Part shown: positions 7,969 to 15,979 of the stretch, in pieces | Numbering within the stretch: the stretch's first letter is position 1 | How the letters are laid out: every line of letters starts with the position of its first letter | Source of the DNA: G020354785 sp964461435 | GTDB taxonomy: Bacteria; Bacteroidota; Bacteroidia; Bacteroidales; UBA10428 | NCBI GenBank assembly: GCA_964461435.1 | Contig: CAYWUI010000038.1 | Coordinates: 1 to 30,673 of the forward strand | Length of the DNA: 30,673 nucleotides | Direction of reading: 5' to 3' | Notes under the pieces: model-generated | Seen by the model: the letters and a program-made list of their open reading frames with translations, nothing else | The model's database searches: none | What the model was told of the DNA's origin: nothing | Program-made: the position numbers and the translations under genes

Positions 7969-8898
7969 ATGAATATGCAAAATCCAAGGCAGGTTTATGG
8001 TGAGACTTTGTTAAAACTGGGCAGAGAAAATAAAAATCTAGTGGTTCTGGAAGCGGACCTGAGCAAATCTACGATGTCCTGCCTGTTCGAGGAGGAATTC
8101 CCGGAAAGATTTTTTGAAATGGGCATAGGCGAGGCTAATATGACCTCTTTTGCCGGGGGCCTTGCCCTGGCAGGGAAAATACCCTTTACCAATTCCTTTG
8201 CTGTATTTGCAGCGGGACGTGCATATGACCAGATAAGGCAAGGTATTAGTATTCCCGGGCTAAATGTAAAAATTGTCGGTTCAAGTGCAGGCCTGTCGGA
8301 TTTTGGAGACGGCTCCACGCATCAGTCTGTCGAAGATGTTGCCATCATGAGGGCTATACCTAATATGACAGTGTTGGTGCCTGTTGATGGCATTGAAACA
8401 AGAAAAATGACCATAAAAATTTCCGCATATAAGGGGCCTGTATATATGCGTTTAAACCGCCATGATCTTCCTGATATATTTCCTGAAAACCAGGAGTTTG
8501 AAATAGGAAGATCATACCTGATAAGGGAAGGTAAAGACATTGCTGTTTTTGCAAACGGCATTATGGTATCAAAAGCTGTCCGTGCATCAGAAAAGCTTGA
8601 AAAGGAAGGTGTCTCGGTGAGAGTGGTGAATGTCAGTTCGTTAAAACCAACCGATGAAAATGATATAAAGAAATTTTCTTCCGGTGTAAAAGGTATTGTA
8701 ACTGTTGAAGAGCATTCGTTAATAGGCGGATTGGCGAGTGTTATTACTTATATATTGCGCGGCAGCGGAGTACCTTTCATGACTATTGGCATAGAAGACC
8801 GGTTTGGCCAGTCAGCACACAGTTATGATGAGCTGCTTGCAGCTTACGGACTGACAGAAGACAATATTGCCAGTTCCGTCAGAAAATTATTATGTTAA
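7969..8898 (+). CDS. Split transketolase, C-terminal subunit
   Basis: This 309-residue partner of the preceding gene starts 14 bases after its stop, preceded by AAAGGA. It supplies the pyrimidine domain and C-terminal domain: catalytic Glu55 in GIGEANM, SFAVFAAGRAYDQIR, GDGSTHQSVED (His118) and YMRLNRHDLP. By my recalled alignment with E. coli TktA, the phosphate-contacting His461 corresponds here to Ser106 (VGSSAGLSDFGDG), whereas the equivalents of Asp469 (Asp114) and Arg520 (in LNRHDL) are kept. In ordinary split transketolases the motif is THAGxSxGEDG, with the His present. This suggests a donor lacking a terminal phosphate in the usual place. The assignment to the transketolase family is sure; the substrate is inferred. 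Confidence 0.93.
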   Translation: MNMQNPRQVYGETLLKLGRENKNLVVLEADLSKSTMSCLFEEEFPERFFEMGIGEANMTSFAGGLALAGKIPFTNSFAVFAAGRAYDQIRQGISIPGLNVKIVGSSAGLSDFGDGSTHQSVEDVAIMRAIPNMTVLVPVDGIETRKMTIKISAYKGPVYMRLNRHDLPDIFPENQEFEIGRSYLIREGKDIAVFANGIMVSKAVRASEKLEKEGVSVRVVNVSSLKPTDENDIKKFSSGVKGIVTVEEHSLIGGLASVITYILRGSGVPFMTIGIEDRFGQSAHSYDELLAAYGLTEDNIASSVRKLLC

Positions 8899-8928
8899 TC
8901 AATAATCCTTAAAAAAGGAATTGTCCAG

Positions 8929-10266
8929 ATGCTGTTAATTATTGTCCTTTCTTTATGTATTCTGTTTATTATCCTGTCATCCACGAAGATGAAATTACAT
9001 CCCTTCCTTGCCTTGCTGGTTGGAGCTATAGGTTTTGGATTATGTACCGGTATGCCTTTAAAAATGATAGTTCATTCAATAAACGAGGGATTTGGCGATA
9101 CCATAGGCTATATAGGCATAGTTATTATTGCCGGCACTATAATAGGAACGTTCCTTGAATATTCAGGAGGCGCCTTTACCCTGGCAGACCGCATATTAAA
9201 ACTTATTGGCAGGAAGCGTGTTCACCTGGCGATGGCTTTAATAGGCTATATTATTTCCATCCCCGTATTTGCTGATTCAGGATTTGTAATACTCTCACCA
9301 TTAAATAAAGCACTATCGAAGAGGGCCGGTATTTCGCTGGCAGGAACTGCTATAGCACTGAGCCTGGGACTTGTAGCCACTCACTGCATGGTCCCTCCCA
9401 CCCCGGGACCTATAGCTGCCGCAGGCATACTGGAAGCAGACCTCGGAACCGTGATCTTGCTGGGACTGCCTGTTAGCTTATTGGCCCTTGTCAGTGGCTG
9501 GCTTTTTGCAGTTAAGGTTGCCGCAAGATTTCCCATCGATCCTAACCCTGAATTATCAGAAAAAGAAATTGCATCCAAAATGAAAGAAGCACCGTCTGCA
9601 ATTAATGCAATCGGACCCATACTGGTACCAATAATTTTGATTATGCTCAGGTCTCTTTCGGAGTTTCCCACACATCCGCTGGGCGAAGGAACTGTCAAAT
9701 CAATCCTGGGCTTCATCGGCGAGCCGGTTATTGCACTTCTTATCGGGGTGCTCCTGGCATTCGGACTGCCAGTGAAATTTCAGAAGTATATGCTTTCAGA
9801 TTCGGGATGGGTGGGAAAAGGATTACGCAATGCTGCAATTATAATTATAATCACAGGGGCTGGCGGCGCTTTTGGGAAGGTACTGCAGAATTCGGCCATA
9901 GCGGATACCATAGGAAAAACACTCTCAAATGCCACAGCCGGGATATGGCTGCCATTCATTATTGCTGCAACAATAAAGACAGCACAGGGCTCATCTACTG
10001 TAGCAATAATTACTACTGCGTCAATATTATCACCCTTATTATCATCCATGGGATTCACTACTGACATTGCCAAAGCGCTAATGGTGCTTTCCATAGGAGC
10101 CGGTGCAATGGTAACATCACATGCCAATGACAGCTTTTTCTGGGTGGTAACGCAAATGTCACATATGGATGTTAATACAGGCTATAAGCTGCAGAGCCTG
10201 GGGACCCTTATCCTGGGACTTAGTGCTGCAGTAATAATATGGATATTAAGTTTGTTTCTGGTTTGA
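8929..10266 (+). CDS. GntP-family sugar-acid permease
   Basis: This inner-membrane proton symporter of the gluconate permease (GntP/IdnT) family has 445 residues, which matches the family. About 12-14 hydrophobic segments are visible, starting LLIIVLSLCILFIILSS. Family phrases include IPVFADSGFVILSPLNKAL, HCMVPPTPGPIAAAGILE, TIKTAQGSSTVAIITTASI and GAGAMVTSHANDSFFWVV, the last being the conserved C-terminal signature with substrate-contacting polar residues. The AAAAAAGGAA element eight bases before the ATG is a plausible ribosome-binding site. The gene sits between the transketolase pair and the dehydrogenases, so the operon substrate is most likely a sugar acid (aldonate) of the kind this family carries, such as gluconate, idonate, a pentonate or glycerate. 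Confidence 0.95.
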   Translation: MLLIIVLSLCILFIILSSTKMKLHPFLALLVGAIGFGLCTGMPLKMIVHSINEGFGDTIGYIGIVIIAGTIIGTFLEYSGGAFTLADRILKLIGRKRVHLAMALIGYIISIPVFADSGFVILSPLNKALSKRAGISLAGTAIALSLGLVATHCMVPPTPGPIAAAGILEADLGTVILLGLPVSLLALVSGWLFAVKVAARFPIDPNPELSEKEIASKMKEAPSAINAIGPILVPIILIMLRSLSEFPTHPLGEGTVKSILGFIGEPVIALLIGVLLAFGLPVKFQKYMLSDSGWVGKGLRNAAIIIIITGAGGAFGKVLQNSAIADTIGKTLSNATAGIWLPFIIAATIKTAQGSSTVAIITTASILSPLLSSMGFTTDIAKALMVLSIGAGAMVTSHANDSFFWVVTQMSHMDVNTGYKLQSLGTLILGLSAAVIIWILSLFLV

Positions 10267-10287
10267 TCAATATAAAATAATTAGGTA

Positions 10288-11334
10288 ATGGAAAATATGA
10301 AGGCTGTTGTTAAATATGCCGATGCACCGGGTGCAACGGAGCTGCGCGAGGTGCCGGTACCTGGCATAGGCAAGACAGATGTTCTCGTTGAAGTAGCATA
10401 TACAGGAGTCTGTGGCACAGATCCACACCTGCATAAAAATATTTCGGCATTCCAGTTCACACGTCCGTTTATCATGGGTCACGAGTTCGCTGGAACAATA
10501 GTCAGTACTGGCAGTGAAGTAACAGGATTTTCAGTGGGAGATCGTGTAACATCGGAAACACACGCTGAATTCTGCGGGAAGTGTGCCCTTTGCAGGCAAA
10601 ATAATTACCATCTCTGCAGGGACAGGAAAGGATATGGCTTCCATGTCGATGGTGCATTTACTAAATTTGTCAGGGTGCCTGAACGAATTTTACACTCTGT
10701 TCCTGAAAATGTCTCACTGAGAGAAGCTTCAATTACCGAACCTTTCTGTGTGGCATATAAAGCCATGGTGTCAAACAGCAAAATAAACCCCGGTGATACC
10801 GTAGTAGTAATAGGTCCCGGCTCCATAGGGCTTTTATGTGCTAAAGTGGCCCAGCTGTGTGGAGCAGTCGAAATTGTCGTAACAGGCACGGGGGGTGATG
10901 ATAAAAGACTTGAACTGGCCAGGGAGTTTGGAGCAACAGCCATTATAAACAGCACCAATGATGATCCCCTGGAAATAATAAGGTCGCTTGGTGACGGTTA
11001 TGGAGCGGATCTAATAGTCGACACCGCAGGCAGCTCTGAAACATTAAAACTGTCAATGCATGCTGTAAGACCTGCCGGCCAGATTACAAAAATCGGATGG
11101 GGCACAAAACCTGTCAATTTCAGTCTTGATCCGTTAATTGCAAAATCGGTGACTTTTAAAGGCCATTTCAGCCATACCTGGGATGTGTGGGAAAAATGCC
11201 TGGCGCTGATGAGCAAAAAGATGGTCGATCTTAATAAACTTATCACGCATGAACTTACTATTGACCACTTTGAAAGAGCATTCGAACTGGTGGAAACCAA
11301 AGAAGCTGTTAAAGTAGTATTAAAGCCAATTTAA
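10288..11334 (+). CDS. Zinc-dependent sorbitol/idonate-type dehydrogenase
   Basis: This 348-residue medium-chain dehydrogenase probably oxidises a secondary hydroxyl of a polyol or sugar acid to a ketone with NAD(P). Catalytic zinc ligands are Cys42 (GVCGTDPH), His65-Glu66 (GHEF) and the Glu in ITEPFCVAYKA. The structural zinc site is complete with four cysteines in EFCGKCALCRQNNYHLC. The nucleotide-binding motif is GPGSIGLL. It resembles L-iditol, L-idonate 5- and L-galactonate 5-dehydrogenases more than alcohol dehydrogenases. L-idonate dehydrogenase is known to act on the hydroxyl next to the terminal CH2OH, which would create a transketolase-cleavable ketol end. An ATG at 10297 (MKAVVKY) is an equally plausible start. 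It is fourth in the operon, 21 bases after the permease. Confidence 0.9.
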   Translation: MENMKAVVKYADAPGATELREVPVPGIGKTDVLVEVAYTGVCGTDPHLHKNISAFQFTRPFIMGHEFAGTIVSTGSEVTGFSVGDRVTSETHAEFCGKCALCRQNNYHLCRDRKGYGFHVDGAFTKFVRVPERILHSVPENVSLREASITEPFCVAYKAMVSNSKINPGDTVVVIGPGSIGLLCAKVAQLCGAVEIVVTGTGGDDKRLELAREFGATAIINSTNDDPLEIIRSLGDGYGADLIVDTAGSSETLKLSMHAVRPAGQITKIGWGTKPVNFSLDPLIAKSVTFKGHFSHTWDVWEKCLALMSKKMVDLNKLITHELTIDHFERAFELVETKEAVKVVLKPI

Positions 11335-11360
11335 TTAAATACAATGAAAGGAGATAATTT

Positions 11361-12260
11361 ATGAAAAATATAGGTTTTATAGGTCTTGGTATCATGGGTA
11401 AACCCATGGCCGTAAATCTGCTTAAGGCAGGTTATAACCTGGTTGTTTACGATATTAACCCGGAGCCTGTAAAAGAAGTGTGCGATGCCGGAGCCAAAGA
11501 AGGCGGATCATCTCAGGATGTGGCTTCCCGGAGTGAGATAATCATCACTATGCTGCCCAATTCACCGGAGGTCAGGGATGTTGTGCTTGGAGAGAATGGT
11601 GTTATTAATGGCGCAAAGCCAGGGTCTGTTTTAATAGATATGAGTTCCATAGCACCCCTGGTATCCAGGGAGGTATCGGAAAAACTGCAGAAAAAAGGAA
11701 TAACAATGCTCGACGCCCCTGTGAGCGGTGGCGAGCCCAAAGCTATAGAAGGAACACTGGCAATTATGGTCGGAGGGCCCCGGGAAATATTCGATAAGGT
11801 TAAGGATATTCTGAACGTAATGGGTGCCTCTGTAAAGCGTGTGGGTGAAATAGGGAGTGGCAACATTGCCAAACTCGCAAATCAGATTATCGTGGCATTG
11901 AATATTGCAGCTATGGGTGAGGCTATGGTCCTGGCCACCAAGGCCGGTGTTAATCCTGAAGAAGTATACCAGGCTATACGGGGTGGACTGGCAGGCAGCA
12001 CGGTGCTGGACGCAAAAATGCCAATGGTGCTTGACGGCAATTTCAAACCGGGCTTCCGTATAGAACTGCATATTAAGGACCTGATGAATGCGCTCGATAC
12101 TGCCAGGGAACTGGAAGTGCCCGTATTCCTCTCGAGCCAGGTTATGGAAATAATGCAGTCACTTAAAGCTGACGGTAAATCAAAAAATGATCATGGAGGA
12201 ATAATCCAGTTTTATGAAAAAATGGCAAAAGTGGAAGTCAGAAGAAATATAAATAAATAG
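11361..12260 (+). CDS. garR: 2-hydroxy-3-oxopropionate (tartronate semialdehyde) reductase
   Basis: This cytosolic NAD(P)H-dependent reductase of the 3-hydroxyisobutyrate dehydrogenase superfamily converts tartronate semialdehyde to D-glycerate. Its 299 residues carry GFIGLGIMGKPM at the start, DAPVSGGEPKA (Ser122) and the catalytic Lys171 in GNIAKLANQIIVALNIAAM, the same number as in the family. Long phrases such as ITMLPNSPEV, VLIDMSSIAPL, AIRGGLAGSTVLDAKMPMV and FKPGFRIELHIKDLMNALDT are almost those of E. coli GarR as I remember it, so the call is more specific than 'HIBADH-like'. It has a strong AAAGGAG site seven bases upstream. It is the last intact gene of the operon. No glyoxylate carboligase or ketodeoxyglucarate aldolase is present nearby, so its substrate must come from elsewhere, perhaps the transketolase. 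Confidence 0.92.
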   Translation: MKNIGFIGLGIMGKPMAVNLLKAGYNLVVYDINPEPVKEVCDAGAKEGGSSQDVASRSEIIITMLPNSPEVRDVVLGENGVINGAKPGSVLIDMSSIAPLVSREVSEKLQKKGITMLDAPVSGGEPKAIEGTLAIMVGGPREIFDKVKDILNVMGASVKRVGEIGSGNIAKLANQIIVALNIAAMGEAMVLATKAGVNPEEVYQAIRGGLAGSTVLDAKMPMVLDGNFKPGFRIELHIKDLMNALDTARELEVPVFLSSQVMEIMQSLKADGKSKNDHGGIIQFYEKMAKVEVRRNINK

Positions 12261-12267
12261 CAAATCT

Positions 12268-12346
12268 AAAAGGAGTATAAAAAATGAAAGCGGCAATTTT
12301 AATGTTTATGACCTTAAAGGCAGTCCGGTTACTGCCTGTGATGACT
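12268..12346 (+). pseudogene. Orphan ribosome-binding site and start of a lost gene
   Basis: Eight bases after garR a strong AAAAGGAG element is followed, at normal spacing, by ATG at 12284 reading MKAAI. The frame then seems to slip by one base. Reading on in the next frame gives FNVYDLKGSPVTACDD and a stop at about 12343-12345, while the original frame runs antisense into the DinB-like gene. I read this as the first codons of a former sixth operon gene truncated by deletion. It could alternatively be a short leader peptide or chance. Confidence 0.35.
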
Positions 12347-12352
12347 AGGTTT

Positions 12353-12838
12353 TCAGCTCTTCGCCTGAAGCATAAGTTCATTTATCTCATCCAGGTGCAG
12401 CTTAAAATGGCGCAGGTAGTCAATAACCATTGACCTGAGTGATATTTTTTGATTCAGTGCTGATATCCATTCATTATTTAACTTTTTGGCATTTATATTA
12501 CGTATAACATGGACGATATGTATATTGATATATTTCCATAAGCGGACAAGGCCGGTCCATTCCTCACCCTCATAGTTCTGGATGGCAATCCACCTGTCAT
12601 TATTGCCAAAATTTGCATAATCGGGAAAAATCAGGGGGCTTTGCTGATATTGCAGATGGACAATGCGGTGCGTATTATTCGAGGCAGAATCCACCATATG
12701 TCCCAGTATCTGTTTTATACAGCGATTCTGACTGTTTCGCCTTTCAGTAATAACATCAGCGGGAAGAGCCGACAGCTTAGGCTCCCATTCCCCAATAAGG
12801 GATAGCAGCTCCCTGCATACCGGTTCAAATTCATTCAT
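12353..12838 (-). CDS. DinB-superfamily protein
   Basis: This small cytosolic four-helix-bundle protein has 161 residues from the ATG at 12838. Three His positions fit the DinB metal-binding triad: GHMVDSASNN after helix 2, HIVHVI in the third helix and HFKLHLDEI near the C-terminus. A GTG start 42 bases upstream extends the frame but adds only unstructured residues; an ATG at 12844 is also possible. Members of this family include metal-dependent thiol-S-transferases and stress proteins, but the exact role cannot be read. It lies alone and converges with the end of the transketolase operon, where it overlaps the antisense of the truncated start at 12284. Confidence 0.72.
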   Translation of the reverse strand: MNEFEPVCRELLSLIGEWEPKLSALPADVITERRNSQNRCIKQILGHMVDSASNNTHRIVHLQYQQSPLIFPDYANFGNNDRWIAIQNYEGEEWTGLVRLWKYINIHIVHVIRNINAKKLNNEWISALNQKISLRSMVIDYLRHFKLHLDEINELMLQAKS

Positions 12839-12962
12839 GATCATAATCTTTAGTGTTAAATTTTGTCTTTGGAGTTGCACTTTAAAGATATAAAAAGGAT
12901 TCCATATTATAATATTAATTGCTTTTAATTCAAAATATTATTTGTTTTGTATTTTCTCTTAA

Positions 12963-13200
12963 AACAATATCCAAGTTCAAAAGGTACCTACCCTGGCTGA
13001 ACTGGCAGGTGTTAAAATTATTAGAGGAGATGTTGGTGATGCCGGTGCTTATAAAGATGCTTTAAAAAGTAAAGATGCACTGGTCCATATTGCGCTGCAC
13101 CGGGGCCACTCTGCTGTTGAGATGCCACTGAATGATACCCGTTCGTCGGTGCAACTCTTTGAGCTTGCAGCAAAGGCAGGAATAAACAGCATTATTTATA
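12963..13200 (+). pseudogene. Internal fragment of an NAD-dependent epimerase/dehydratase
   Basis: An open frame after the TAA at 12960-12962 reads GVKIIRGDVGDAGAYKDAL, DALVHIALHRGHSAVE, MPLNDTRSSVQLFELAAKAG and INSIIYI. This is the segment of extended short-chain dehydrogenases between the second beta strand and the strand before the catalytic Ser (normally followed by TSS). The nucleotide-binding GxxGxxG N-terminus, the YxxxK motif and the C-terminal half are all missing. Family resemblance stops at about 13200 where the frame runs into the 3' end of the convergent membrane-protein gene and ends at 13256. It is clearly a relic. Whether it belonged to the transketolase operon cannot be told. 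Confidence 0.65.
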
Positions 13201-14455
13201 TCATTCCAAAAACAGCGGGAAATACGAATATCACTATAATTGTCCATGCCATATAAACAGGCATATATCCCGAAATGGTAAGTTCGACTTTTTCAATACC
13301 TGCATCCCTGAAGTTCACCCTGAACAAATCAACCATAATAAGCAGCAGGTTCCCGAAAATTAAAATATTTGAACCCAGGACTGCTATCCTGTTGGGAGTA
13401 ATTCCATATTCACCGAGCCGGTAAAAAATTGCTGACAGGGCAATCAAATCAATAATAAGGGTTACAATGGAAAGAACGAATAATACAATCTTATTAAACT
13501 GCTGTTTCTTTGCTTTGGATATTTCAGAAACGGAAAAAACAATAATCCCCATTACACCAATTAACATAAGATTAAAGACCAGTAAAAAGTCCCTGTCATT
13601 ATAAGGGTCTTTGCGGGAAACAGGTATTGCCGCCAGGTAAATTATAAGAGTTATAACGACCAGAGGCCTGAAAATGTCAGCGATTATCGGGGCAATCTTA
13701 TTTGTAACAGCTGTGTATTTCTTAATGATAAAGGTTGTGACGACAGGTGCGGAAACTAATCCCACAATTACCACATAGTCCGTATAGAAATTCTCAACAT
13801 GTATGTCAATTGCCGAAAATAACCCTATAGTGATACCTGTTAAAATCATCCCGGCAATAAGGATTAAGGCACCGATAACAGCCAAATCACCGTTATATTT
13901 TATATAGTCAATAACTTTATATTTATCCCTGAAATTGTAGTTAATATATACAAGACCATAAATGCACCACATCAGTAGTGGCAAATGAATGTATGCCAGG
14001 TTCATTGACTGGCTTTGCGCATTATACGGCAGGAGATTTATATATATGACAGGTATCAAAAACAATGACGCTGACAGAATAAGCCTTTTTATTCCATATA
14101 TCTTATTAAGCAGAATTGCATATAAGGAAAGGCCAAAAAAAACAATTGTTCCAAAATTTCTTTGATAGAAGATAAAATTACTCCTGTCAATGTCAAGGAC
14201 TCTGGGTATCTCGGCAAGAAAACCCGTAATAATGCAGACTGCTATTAATATTGAAATATCATATCCCCTGAACCGGCCAAAACCGTCATGCTGTTTCTCA
14301 TAATCCAGGCGTACCTTCCAGAATCTGGCAACCTGGTATTCCTTTATTTCCGGGAATACAATTTCAAATCCGGATGCAAAGGCCTTTTTGTCCTCCCTGT
14401 ATAATTCTTCCAGTATTTCGGGGCGGTTTATATTTTGCCTGATCTTTTCCTTCAT
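13196..14455 (-). CDS. Polytopic membrane protein, DUF4153-like
   Basis: This 419-residue inner-membrane protein has a soluble N-terminus of about 65 residues (to FGRFRGYDISI) followed by roughly ten hydrophobic helices. The wording, for example FYQRNFGTIVFFGLSLYAIL and DRDFLLVFNLMLIGVMGIIVFSVSE, recalls DUF4153 proteins of Bacteroidota, whose function is unknown. The ATG at 14455 is the only reasonable start. The stop overlaps the end of the epimerase fragment on the other strand, so the region downstream of this gene was probably a deletion or insertion junction. It stands alone between two unrelated genes. Confidence 0.7.
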   Translation of the reverse strand: MKEKIRQNINRPEILEELYREDKKAFASGFEIVFPEIKEYQVARFWKVRLDYEKQHDGFGRFRGYDISILIAVCIITGFLAEIPRVLDIDRSNFIFYQRNFGTIVFFGLSLYAILLNKIYGIKRLILSASLFLIPVIYINLLPYNAQSQSMNLAYIHLPLLMWCIYGLVYINYNFRDKYKVIDYIKYNGDLAVIGALILIAGMILTGITIGLFSAIDIHVENFYTDYVVIVGLVSAPVVTTFIIKKYTAVTNKIAPIIADIFRPLVVITLIIYLAAIPVSRKDPYNDRDFLLVFNLMLIGVMGIIVFSVSEISKAKKQQFNKIVLFVLSIVTLIIDLIALSAIFYRLGEYGITPNRIAVLGSNILIFGNLLLIMVDLFRVNFRDAGIEKVELTISGYMPVYMAWTIIVIFVFPAVFGMI

Positions 14456-14571
14456 ATTATTTATTGAAAGAATTGTTGTTAATAATGCAGCTGTCTGGCT
14501 GATTTTTTATTCTAAACGATAAGCAACAATCATTTATTGTTTTTAATGATTTGCAGATCAGCAATAACCGG

Positions 14572-15750
14572 TCATTTCGATTTATTTATAGCCTGTTCGA
14601 CATCTGCAATAATATCATCTATATGTTCGAGTCCGACAGATATTCTGATAAGCCCCTGCGTAATATTTACAGCCTGCCTTTCCTCTTCAGTGAGTTTCGA
14701 ATGCGTGGTCGTTGAAGGATGGGTGACTATGGTCCTTGTATCGCCGAGGTTAGAGGTAATAGATAATATTTCGAGAGAATCGATAAATTTCTTTGCCTTC
14801 CGCACGCCACCTTTTAATTCGAAGGTTACCAGTCCGCCCCCCATACGCATCTGTTTTCTTGCCAGATCATGCCTGTTGTAGGATGGCAGAAAAGGATATT
14901 TTACCCATATAACCTCGGGATTTTTTTCAAGATACCTGGCAAGTTCAAAAGCATTCTGGCAATGACGTTCGACCCTCAGGGCGAGTGTTTCTATGCTTTT
15001 GGACAGAATCCATGCATTGAAGGGGGACATGCATGGTCCTGTCTGCCTGGCAATAAACCTTATATCTTTGATATAATCCTTGCTTCCCAGCACTGCACCT
15101 CCTATAGTCCTGCCCTGTCCGTCAATGTGCTTGGTTGTTGAATGTGTAATAATATTGGCTCCGTATTTTACGGGCTGCTGCAGGTAAGGAGTGGCAAATG
15201 TATTGTCAATATTGAGAAGAAGATTATGTTTTTCGGCAATCTTCCCCAGCATCTCAAGGTCAACAATGTCCAGTCCGGGATTAGAGGGACTTTCGGCAAA
15301 TATCATTTTTGTGGAAGGCAAAATATTCTTCTCCCATCCCTCATCATCATCAATGTCCACATAGCTATGGGTAATACCAAACCGCGGTAATACCTGCGTT
15401 ATTATCAGGTGTGATGAGCCAAAGATACTGCGGCATGCCAGCAGATGATCACCTGCCCTCAAATGACCAATAATACTTAAATATATGGCTGCCATTCCCG
15501 AAGCTGTGGCTATGCCATCATCAGTTTCTTCAAGCGCACGCAGTTTCATAATAAACTCATCGGTGCTTGGATTTGAATACCTTGTATATATATGCCCCTC
15601 CTTCTCTTCGGCAAACAATGCCCTTGCCTCTTCAGCATCATCAAAAACAAAGCTTGAAGTTGCATATATTGGTACGCTGTGTTCTTTTTGAGCTGAAGGC
15701 TTAAGTTGTGTCCTTACTGCCCTGGTTTCAAATTTTATTTCTTTTTTCAC
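14572..15750 (-). CDS. metZ: O-succinylhomoserine sulfhydrylase-type Cys/Met metabolism PLP enzyme
   Basis: This PLP-dependent enzyme of the trans-sulfuration family has 392 residues. MetZ makes homocysteine directly from O-succinylhomoserine and sulfide for methionine synthesis. Visible motifs are YTRYSNPSTDEF, TASGMAAIYLSI, DNTFATPYLQQPV, and the PLP lysine Lys207 in HSTTKHIDGQGR; the KHIDGQGR wording is typical of MetZ. The C-terminal SLGDTRT-like motif reads SNLGDTRTIVTHPSTTTHSK. No ATG lies near the N-terminus, so the GTG at 15750 is taken as start. Cystathionine gamma-lyase or methionine gamma-lyase cannot be excluded, since these enzymes interconvert by few residues. It is transcribed divergently from the KDPG aldolase gene; the 229-base gap between is AT-rich and I see no riboswitch in it. 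Confidence 0.85.
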   Translation of the reverse strand: MKKEIKFETRAVRTQLKPSAQKEHSVPIYATSSFVFDDAEEARALFAEEKEGHIYTRYSNPSTDEFIMKLRALEETDDGIATASGMAAIYLSIIGHLRAGDHLLACRSIFGSSHLIITQVLPRFGITHSYVDIDDDEGWEKNILPSTKMIFAESPSNPGLDIVDLEMLGKIAEKHNLLLNIDNTFATPYLQQPVKYGANIITHSTTKHIDGQGRTIGGAVLGSKDYIKDIRFIARQTGPCMSPFNAWILSKSIETLALRVERHCQNAFELARYLEKNPEVIWVKYPFLPSYNRHDLARKQMRMGGGLVTFELKGGVRKAKKFIDSLEILSITSNLGDTRTIVTHPSTTTHSKLTEEERQAVNITQGLIRISVGLEHIDDIIADVEQAINKSK

Positions 15751-15979
15751 GTGCTTAAATTATAGTTAATAGATTGATTTGGTGCCATTTAATTTAATCA
15801 TAATTCTTTTGTTGTTCGATATTAAATCACATAATATGTATTTCATTTGAAAAATGTTTGTTACTGAAATATTAATTTGCAAATAACCAAAATAATAAAT
15901 AATTTAAAGAAATAACAAAATTACTTATTTTTCAAAGTTAAGCATCTCCCTGAGCCATGAAATTAAAAAATATTAAAAT

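Noticed and set aside
7139..8898. Transketolase pair as a glyoxylate carboligase or DXP synthase
   Set aside because: The two-gene split, the KGHA, GSLGQG and THQ motifs fit transketolase; carboligase and DXS have different motif order and are normally single chains.
9780..10127. Open frame antisense to the permease gene
   Set aside because: Its composition simply mirrors the hydrophobic permease codons; no ribosome-binding site or family resemblance.
13062..13247. Short minus-strand frame over the epimerase fragment
   Set aside because: The plus strand carries clear SDR-family wording; the minus frame is a shadow.
14572..15979. SAM-type riboswitch before the MetZ-type gene
   Set aside because: The 229-base AT-rich gap shows no multi-helix junction or conserved SAM-switch core that I can see.
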